This document shows positions 58,474 to 64,000 of a stretch of DNA of 64,000 nt, piece by piece. Position 1 is the stretch's first letter. Every line of letters begins with the position of its first letter. The translations under genes and the position numbers were made by a program. The DNA is from Bacteroidota bacterium (GTDB lineage Bacteria > Bacteroidota > Bacteroidia > Flavobacteriales > Weeksellaceae). The notes beneath the pieces are model-generated. The model saw only the letters and a list, made by a program, of their open reading frames with translations, had not been told where the DNA came from and searched no databases. Location of the stretch: positions 24,298 through 88,297 of the forward strand of contig JAEXAR010000034.1 in assembly GCA_023394415.1 (NCBI GenBank), in the 5' to 3' direction.

Positions 58474-60189
58474 TTAAACGGTTGTTGTAGATTTTACAGC
58501 CGTTTTTTCTTTAGGTTTTTCCACGGGCTTCACGATATTTTTCATCAGCATTGATTTCAGTTTACGATCTCTAACATAAATATCGTTGCTGAATATCAAA
58601 TTCCCGCTGTGATCTACCCAAGTTGTAAAATAAGTTAAATGTACCGGCATTTTCTTCGCTAAAACCACCCGATTTTCTTTGCCTTTGTTCATTTTTTCAA
58701 CAATTAAACTGTCGGTGATGTCCTTATTGTCTTTCAAAACAAATTTTGCAAGTTTTACCGGATCTGAAACCCTTACACAACCTGAGCTTTGAGCTTTATT
58801 TTTACTTTTAAACAAATATTTTTCGTTAGTATCGTGCAAATAGATGTTGTAGGTGTTGGGAAACATAAATTTGGCCTGTCCCAGAGGGTTTTTCGGGCCG
58901 GGTTTCTGTCTGATGAGAGGCAAATCTTTTGTGAGTTTTCCTACTTTTTCCATGCCGTTTCTTTGCAAATAGGTAGAGCTTCGCTTCATAGCAGGAAGCA
59001 CTTTTCTCTTCAATATTCCTTGCGGAATGTTCCAGTACGGACTGAAATCGACATAAGCCATTTTATCACTGAAAGCAATGGTTCTGCGCTTTGAATTTCC
59101 CACAATTACATCCATATCCCAAAGATAATTCTGGGAATTGTAGGCAAAAAGTTTATACGCCGGAATGTTTACCATCAAATATTCATCATCTTCCGGACTT
59201 ACCCAACGCATTCTTTCAAGATTTACGAGCATTCTTTCAAGACGGTCTCTTCCGGGTACATTCAATGATTCTAAGAAAGATTTACCAATAACATTAGACG
59301 AGTCTAAGGAATGTCTGTACTGAAACTGATGTACTGCCGACAACATTTCCTTATCAAATTCCCCATTTTTAGTATCCGTTTTTAAATCTCCAAGGAGAAA
59401 AAGCCTTTCCTTGATTTTAGCAATCACCGAAGAACTGTCACCCAATTTGTACGTTCCTGCCGGAAATTGATAGGTAACCGTATCTAAACCTTTATGATGA
59501 AAATCTAAAATTTTTTCTTTTAATGTGGTAAAATGTCTGTGAATGGGTTCATCTTTATAAATCTTCCCGCCATTTTGAGCTGCAAGATTCATCATTTCCA
59601 GTGCATCGAATTTTTCTACAGGCTTCATCCAGTTTGCTTGTTTTGCAAGTTCGTTGGCTTTACCTTCAAAAGTTCTCTTGCTATAAGCGATGTATTGTGA
59701 TGTGAGCATGAGTTCTACTTTCTCCTCATCTTCTTTTGCTATTTCATTATCCATCATTTTATAGAATCTGTTGTGATATGGCAAATCGATTTTCTTACCA
59801 TCCTTTTCAAGATTCATCAGTCTTACAGCTAAATGATCTGCCTGTTCAGAAAGTCCATCTTTATCAAACCATGCATAAGCACTATCACGGTTTTTGTAAA
59901 ATTCATCAATTTCGTTTTTATAAGGCGCAAATTCTTTAAATTCATTAAAAAAATATCCTATGGAATCGAGTTCCAGTTTTTTTTCAGTTTGTGTACTGAA
60001 AGCGCCAATTAAGGTTGGATCAAAATTAACATCCAGAACTTCCCCTTCGTTGACAAAGCCTCGTTCATAATTGGCGGTATCGGTTGCTATATTTGAATCT
60101 TCTGTTGCCGTTATATTCTCATTTTTTTTTGTGCAAAATTGCATTAGCAACGTGATAAGGGCAAAAAGCAGGTAATGATATGTTTTCAT
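58474..60189 (-). CDS. L,D-transpeptidase (YcbB-like) lipoprotein
   Basis: 571 residues with a lipoprotein signal (lipobox in LLMQFC). A helical middle domain and a peptidoglycan-binding motif (FDKEMLSAVHQFQYRHSLDSS, about 292-312) precede the YkuD catalytic domain, with the active-site cysteine in SSGCVRVSDP and the motif FPNTYNIYLHDT upstream. It forms 3-3 cross-links in peptidoglycan or attaches proteins to it. ATG 60189 is preferred over 60222, which would extend past the signal. Confidence 0.92.
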   Translation of the reverse strand: MKTYHYLLFALITLLMQFCTKKNENITATEDSNIATDTANYERGFVNEGEVLDVNFDPTLIGAFSTQTEKKLELDSIGYFFNEFKEFAPYKNEIDEFYKNRDSAYAWFDKDGLSEQADHLAVRLMNLEKDGKKIDLPYHNRFYKMMDNEIAKEDEEKVELMLTSQYIAYSKRTFEGKANELAKQANWMKPVEKFDALEMMNLAAQNGGKIYKDEPIHRHFTTLKEKILDFHHKGLDTVTYQFPAGTYKLGDSSSVIAKIKERLFLLGDLKTDTKNGEFDKEMLSAVHQFQYRHSLDSSNVIGKSFLESLNVPGRDRLERMLVNLERMRWVSPEDDEYLMVNIPAYKLFAYNSQNYLWDMDVIVGNSKRRTIAFSDKMAYVDFSPYWNIPQGILKRKVLPAMKRSSTYLQRNGMEKVGKLTKDLPLIRQKPGPKNPLGQAKFMFPNTYNIYLHDTNEKYLFKSKNKAQSSGCVRVSDPVKLAKFVLKDNKDITDSLIVEKMNKGKENRVVLAKKMPVHLTYFTTWVDHSGNLIFSNDIYVRDRKLKSMLMKNIVKPVEKPKEKTAVKSTTTV

Positions 60190-60294
60190 GGCTATATTGA
60201 TAATGAAAGGTAAAATTTTCACCGCAAAATATACGATAAAATAACAAAAAACCTTACAGAATTTCGTTTATAATTTATAATGAAAGTTGAATAT

Positions 60295-61356
60295 TTATCC
60301 CTCGTAAAAGTAAGTTGTGAGATAATGCAGTTCTGTTTTCGAAAGCTTTTTGCCAACAATTTCAGCCTGTTCTAAAGTATGAGCCGCACCAATATTTGTT
60401 TTTTGGAATAGAAATGAATTATTAGCCGTTTTATCTACCACATTTTTAAAGATGTTTTCAATTTCTGAATTGGCTAATGATGCAAAACTGATATCCTCGA
60501 ACCCATGAAACAAGCGAAGATTATCATGCCCTACGAAATTCTCATCTACAAACGCTTGAAACTGCTGACGGTTATCAAAATTACCTGCCCAAATATTGTA
60601 GGCAATGGTTTTTTTCTTCGGTTTATCATCAATACTTTGGTAAACGAAATTTTCGCCGAGATAAGCCTCACGAACTTGTGGATCATTGGCTAAATCTTTT
60701 GGGAGACCTTCCTTCAGAATCCTTCCCTCAAACATAATATACGTTTTGTGTGTAATGGCAAGGGTTTGCTGTACGTTGTGGTCGGTAATTAAAATGCCGA
60801 TATTTTTCTGCGTAAGACTTCTTACAATTTTCTGAATGTCTTCTACTGCAATAGGGTCAACACCTGCAAAAGGCTCATCTAGAAGGATGAAATTTGGACT
60901 GGTTGCGAGACACCTTGCAATTTCGGTTCTACGTCTTTCACCACCGGAAAGCAAATCCCCGCGGTTTTTGCGAACGTGTTCTAAAGAAAATTCCTCAATC
61001 AGTTCGTCGCACTTCATACGCTGTGCTTTTTTTGAAAGATTGGTAAGTTGCAAAACGCCCATAATGTTCTCTTCTACCGATAGTTTTCTGAAAACAGAAG
61101 CTTCCTGCGCCAAATATCCAATACCTTTCTGTGCCCTGCGATACATCGCATCACTGGTAATATTTTGATCATTAAGAAAAATCCGTCCCGATGTTGGCTT
61201 CACCAAACCTACAATCATATAAAATGTGGTGGTTTTACCGGCTCCGTTTGGACCTAGAAGACCTACAATTTCGCCCTGTGATACTTGTACAGAAACACCT
61301 TTTACTACTTTTTTAGGTCCGTATTCTTTAATTAAATTTTCTCCTCTTAAGATCAT
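60295..61356 (-). CDS. lptB: LPS export ATPase LptB with an extra C-terminal domain
   Basis: 353 residues. Residues 1-245 are a full LptB: Walker A GPNGAGKT (35-42), signature LSGGE (136-140), Walker B FILLDEP (156-162), DHNVQQTL and the usual end REAYLGENFVY. LptB powers lipopolysaccharide export with LptFG. Residues about 249-353 (AYNIWAGNFDNRQQFQAFV and on) are not part of normal LptB, which is about 240 residues; they resemble the Imm22 immunity-domain pattern loosely. Start 61356 (MILRGENL) is preferred over a TTG three codons upstream. Confidence 0.9.
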   Translation of the reverse strand: MILRGENLIKEYGPKKVVKGVSVQVSQGEIVGLLGPNGAGKTTTFYMIVGLVKPTSGRIFLNDQNITSDAMYRRAQKGIGYLAQEASVFRKLSVEENIMGVLQLTNLSKKAQRMKCDELIEEFSLEHVRKNRGDLLSGGERRRTEIARCLATSPNFILLDEPFAGVDPIAVEDIQKIVRSLTQKNIGILITDHNVQQTLAITHKTYIMFEGRILKEGLPKDLANDPQVREAYLGENFVYQSIDDKPKKKTIAYNIWAGNFDNRQQFQAFVDENFVGHDNLRLFHGFEDISFASLANSEIENIFKNVVDKTANNSFLFQKTNIGAAHTLEQAEIVGKKLSKTELHYLTTYFYEG

Positions 61357-61489
61357 AGACTGCAAAGATAATTATTTTGATGCAAGCTGCAAGATACAAG
61401 CCATAAGCTAAAATTTTACATTCTTTATATTAGCCTATCGCTGTAACAACTCAAATTATTGACCGACTTATTAATTAAAAAATTATAAA

Positions 61490-61777
61490 ATGGAAACTTA
61501 CGGATACACTAACCCAGAACACAACCAACAAAACTCTTATCCCTATAGAAGCGAAAAGAAAATTGCAGCAGGATTGTTAGGAATTTTCCTTGGAACTTTC
61601 GGCGCCAATAAGTTTTTTCTTGGCTATATTAACGAAGGCATTATACAAATCGTACTGAATATTGTAACCTGCGGTATTGCAACAGTGGTTCCTTTGATTG
61701 AAGGAATTATCTACCTTACCATGAGTGATCAACAGTTTGATGATACTTATATTAAGAATAAAAAGGCTTGGTTTTAA
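61490..61777 (+). CDS. TM2-domain protein
   Basis: 95 residues: a polar Asn/Gln/Tyr-rich N-terminus (1-22) and a TM2 domain, SEKKIAAGLLGIFLGTFGANKF then GIIQIVLNIVTCG and PLIEGIIYL, giving two membrane helices joined by a short turn. Function of bacterial TM2 proteins is unknown. Confidence 0.88.
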   Translation: METYGYTNPEHNQQNSYPYRSEKKIAAGLLGIFLGTFGANKFFLGYINEGIIQIVLNIVTCGIATVVPLIEGIIYLTMSDQQFDDTYIKNKKAWF

Positions 61778-61839
61778 TTGTACTTTGTATAAAGTATTAA
61801 ATATGATGTATGATCTTATGTATAGAATGTATTTAATAT

Positions 61840-61870
61840 AAAACTTTCAGAAGATCTAAAAGTTTTTTTC
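61840..61870 (+). terminator. Terminator after the TM2 gene
   Basis: AAACTTTCAGA/TCTAAAAGTTT stem with one mismatch, then a T run. Confidence 0.65.
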
Positions 61871-62168
61871 ATTTGAATATATTGAAAAGTAGGATTAATG
61901 CTATAATAGTTCCAGTTAAGATGATCCAAAAAATATTTCTTCTTAAAGTGAAAAATTTAGAAAAGATTCTTAAAAAAAGTAGCTGAACACCAAAAATAAC
62001 AGCGAAATAAATTGCAAACACCAACCAATTCCCAAATGATTTCATCCATCGAAAATCATAGAATCCTTCATCTATAAAAAAAAGAATATTTGTAATAATG
62101 AATGATGCCAATAAATAAGGAACCCATTTGCTTTTTTGATTCTTTTGATGGTTTACCACAGTTTCCAT
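61869..62168 (-). CDS. Small three-helix membrane protein
   Basis: 99 residues with a basic N-terminus (HQKNQKSKWV) and three hydrophobic segments (about 17-33, 47-66, 77-97). No family recognised. It lies between the TM2 gene and hemB, each with its own terminator-like hairpin. Confidence 0.65.
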   Translation of the reverse strand: METVVNHQKNQKSKWVPYLLASFIITNILFFIDEGFYDFRWMKSFGNWLVFAIYFAVIFGVQLLFLRIFSKFFTLRRNIFWIILTGTIIALILLFNIFK

Positions 62169-62218
62169 AGTTTGTTTTTTTTATAAAACGTGAAAATTTA
62201 GATTTTTATTTTAAACAC

Positions 62219-62246
62219 AAAACTTTCAGAAAATCTGAAAGTTTTT
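62219..62246 (-). terminator. Terminator after hemB
   Basis: Twelve-base-pair perfect stem AAAACTTTCAGA/TCTGAAAGTTTT with a three-base loop. Confidence 0.75.
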
Positions 62247-62268
62247 ATAATTTAAATTGAAATTGGTA

Positions 62269-63261
62269 TTATTGATTCAAAAGAATAGCTGCCTCTTTCG
62301 CAGCGTAAGTGAAAATCATATCTGCTCCTGCTCTCTTGATGCACGTTAAGCTTTCGATGATGGCTTTATCATTATCAAGCCAACCGTTTTGGGCTGCGGC
62401 TTTCAACATTGCATATTCTCCGCTTACATTATAAACCGCAATAGGTAAATCGATCTCTGCACGAACCTGCGAAACAATATCCAAATACGGAAGTCCGGGT
62501 TTTATCATAATAATGTCTGCGCCTTCTGCTACATCTTTCATCACTTCATCCATTGCTTCTCGGGAGTTATGAAAATCCATCTGATAAGTTTTTTTATCTT
62601 TAGGAATATCTACATTTTCTTTCGGAGCACTGTCTAAAGCACTTCTGAAAGGACCATAAAAAGAACTCGCATATTTTGCTGCATAACTCAAAATTCCAAC
62701 ATCCGTAAAACCACTTTCTTCAAGTCCGGTTCTTATAGCAGCAACTCTACCATCCATCATATCACTTGGCGCCACAATATCTGCACCCGCTTCTGCGTGT
62801 GAAACTGACATCCTTACCAATGCATCATTAGTGGCATCATTATCCACTTTTCCGTTGGTGATAATCCCATCATGACCATAAATGGAATAAGGATCCAAAG
62901 CAACATCCGGCATCACAATCATTTCAGGCACTGCATCTTTTATCGCTTTTATAGTGGTTTGCATTAATCCGTTTTTGTTCCAAGCTTCCTTTCCTGTGTT
63001 GTCTTTTAGATTTTCAGAAACTTGCATATAAAGATTTACTGCTTTTACCCCTAATGAAAAGAGTTCCTTGCATTCTTTCACCGTTAAATCCAGCGTTCTT
63101 CTGTAAATTCCCGGCATTGAAGGGACGGGCTCCTGCTTATTCTCGCCTTCCATCACAAACATTGGCATTACGAAATCATTAACCGTAAGTACAGTTTCCT
63201 GCACAAGGCTTCTGATTGAGGCATTGGTTCTTAATCTTCTGTTTCTTGAATATATTATCAT
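62269..63261 (-). CDS. hemB: Delta-aminolevulinic acid dehydratase (porphobilinogen synthase)
   Basis: 330 residues; joins two 5-aminolevulinate molecules to porphobilinogen. Active-site lysines lie in TYQMDFHNS-upstream KK and IIMIKPGLPYLD. The zinc-cysteine site of the Zn-type enzyme is replaced by DVALDPYSIYGHDG, so this is the cysteine-free, magnesium-type form. Product of hemL (left end) feeds it. Confidence 0.96.
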   Translation of the reverse strand: MIIYSRNRRLRTNASIRSLVQETVLTVNDFVMPMFVMEGENKQEPVPSMPGIYRRTLDLTVKECKELFSLGVKAVNLYMQVSENLKDNTGKEAWNKNGLMQTTIKAIKDAVPEMIVMPDVALDPYSIYGHDGIITNGKVDNDATNDALVRMSVSHAEAGADIVAPSDMMDGRVAAIRTGLEESGFTDVGILSYAAKYASSFYGPFRSALDSAPKENVDIPKDKKTYQMDFHNSREAMDEVMKDVAEGADIIMIKPGLPYLDIVSQVRAEIDLPIAVYNVSGEYAMLKAAAQNGWLDNDKAIIESLTCIKRAGADMIFTYAAKEAAILLNQ

Positions 63262-63316
63262 TACTGAAATATTAAATTGGTATTGTATTTGTTTGCAAAT
63301 TTAGTGATAAAATGTA

Positions 63317-63347
63317 TTGTGAATTTATGGGATTTATCATACATTTG
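63317..63347 (+). promoter_or_regulatory. Promoter of the small T9SS protein gene
   Basis: TTG at 63317-63319 and TACATTTG at 63340-63347 with 20 bases between, matching the Bacteroidetes TTTG/TAnnTTTG spacing. The ATG follows about 32 bases later. Confidence 0.5.
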
Positions 63348-63378
63348 TAATATAAACAGGTATAACAACAAAATTTGA

Positions 63379-63729
63379 ATGAAGAAAACTCTATTTTTTC
63401 TATTCTTTTTCGGGATTTTCTTTAGTGCATCTTCTTTGAAAGCACAGAGTATAAAGGAACCTGCTACTGCATCACAAAAGGCTGATGACGGTGTTTTGGT
63501 TGCTTACCCTAATCCTGCCAGAGATTACATCATCGTAAAATCGAAAGACAGTAATCTTAAAATAAAATCAGTCACATTTTACTCCATATTGGGAATGCAG
63601 GTTGCCACGATTAACGTGAATATGAATTCAGGAGAACTGAATTTAGAAAAACTGAAGCCCGGCAAATATCTTATGAAATATATATTGAGTGACAATACGC
63701 AGAGAGTTACCCAAATCATAAAACAATGA
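63379..63729 (+). CDS. Small secreted protein consisting mainly of a T9SS sorting domain
   Basis: 116 residues: signal peptide (MKKTLFFLFFFGIFFSASSLKAQ), a short linker, and a type A sorting domain (about 40-116; VAYPNPARDYIIVKSK, SVTFYSILGMQVATIN, LNLEKLKPGKYLMKYIL). There is almost no cargo besides the sorting domain, which is unusual for T9SS substrates. It may be a small surface protein or a relic of a larger one. Confidence 0.87.
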   Translation: MKKTLFFLFFFGIFFSASSLKAQSIKEPATASQKADDGVLVAYPNPARDYIIVKSKDSNLKIKSVTFYSILGMQVATINVNMNSGELNLEKLKPGKYLMKYILSDNTQRVTQIIKQ

Positions 63730-63756
63730 ATCCTGATTATTCAACAGGATTTTTTC
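63727..63756 (+). terminator. Terminator of the small T9SS gene
   Basis: Stem AATCCTG/CAGGATT (63729-63751) followed by TTTTT, overlapping the stop codon region. Confidence 0.85.
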
Positions 63757-63848
63757 ATTAAAACCATCTCTTTTGGAACTACTAAAAGAGTTCTTGAAAT
63801 TATTAAATTACAATAGATTCATTTTTACTATCAGTTTTGAATATTTCA

Positions 63849-63906
63849 ATTGCGCATTTTGAGTAACTCTAAAAAAAAAACCTATTGCGCATTTTAAATA
63901 ACTATA
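63849..63906 (+). repeat. Two direct repeats ATTGCGCATTTTnAnTAACTnTA, 35 bases apart
   Basis: Copies at 63849-63871 and 63884-63906 agree at 20 of 23 positions. They lie in the gene-free right end (63757-64000), probably upstream of a gene beyond the window; they could be operator or iteron-like sites. Confidence 0.55.
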
Positions 63907-64000
63907 GATTTAAATAGAATTATTTTACTGATAATCAAACCTTTAATTACTCCACAAAAAACTTGCATAATTGCAAAAACTTTCGCATATTTGAGAGTTA

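Noticed and set aside
1..64000. tRNA and rRNA genes
   Set aside because: Looked for T-loop and anticodon-arm patterns in the intergenic regions and found none convincing; a covariance-model scan was not possible here.

Overview
The window is AT-rich bacterial chromosome from a flavobacterium, most likely family Weeksellaceae (Chryseobacterium, Epilithonimonas, Kaistella or Elizabethkingia-like). The pointers are a PafA-type alkaline phosphatase very close to the Elizabethkingia enzyme as remembered, type IX secretion sorting domains, SprB repeats, a TonB/B12 receptor, TAnnTTTG -7 promoter elements, few Shine-Dalgarno sites, and dispersed GGCTAAAGCC and seven-base-period repeats. No rRNA, tRNA, CRISPR array, prophage or intact transposase was recognised.

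Layout. 1-1,230: start of a cobalamin-riboswitch-controlled TonB receptor, and cytidine deaminase. 1.4-11.2 kb: housekeeping genes (old yellow enzyme, hemL, a LysM glucosaminidase, a PLP desulfhydrase, an ECF sigma factor with a membrane partner, rpoN, asnS). 11.2-16.8 kb: small proteins, pafA, mdh and the serine acetyltransferase/cysteine synthase pair. 16.8-21.7 kb: a large T9SS-secreted SprB-repeat protein, a nucleoid-associated protein and a decayed toxin-antitoxin pair. 21.8-23.7 kb: dnaK. 24-34.4 kb: a nitrous oxide reductase island with two c-type cytochromes, lipoprotein NosZ, a NosB-like membrane protein, NosL, NosD, NosF, NosY, a fasciclin lipoprotein, a heme-copper-oxidase-like membrane protein and a Crp/Fnr regulator. 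34.5-45 kb: ppk1-ppx, flotillin-NfeD, a NifU-domain protein, Mrp, a dicarboxylate symporter and BON/SH3 proteins. 45-54 kb: AlkB, an S15-type hydrolase, agmatinase, a DUF2089/Yip1/hydrolase/DUF5808 operon, a HAD phosphatase and arginine decarboxylase. 54-64 kb: thiamine pyrophosphokinase, cobalamin adenosyltransferase, a four-helix-bundle gene inside inverted heptamer repeats, an MsbA-like ABC exporter, an L,D-transpeptidase, LptB with an extra C-terminal domain, hemB and a small T9SS protein.

How the genes fit together. The nos island looks like one regulon. Related palindromes of form TGAY-N4-RTCA lie upstream of both cytochromes, the fasciclin lipoprotein, the oxidase-like gene and possibly the NosB-like gene. 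At four promoters a TAnnTTTG-like element sits 29.5-31.5 bp from the palindrome centre, as expected for a class II Crp/Fnr activator, and a Crp/Fnr gene closes the island. No nitrite or nitric oxide reductase is present, so only N2O reduction is encoded here. Vitamin links include B12 uptake (riboswitch receptor) with B12 adenosylation, and hemL with hemB; speA and speB give a putrescine route.

The most unusual structure is a set of intergenic units with arms of seven-base repeats in inverted orientation, abutting stop or start codons. One (55529-56034) encloses a four-helix-bundle (23S rRNA intervening-sequence type) gene and fills its whole intergenic space. Two gene-less ones (CACAAAG...CTTTGTG) follow other stop codons. 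A solo heptamer repeat also supplies the GTG start of the thiamine pyrophosphokinase gene.
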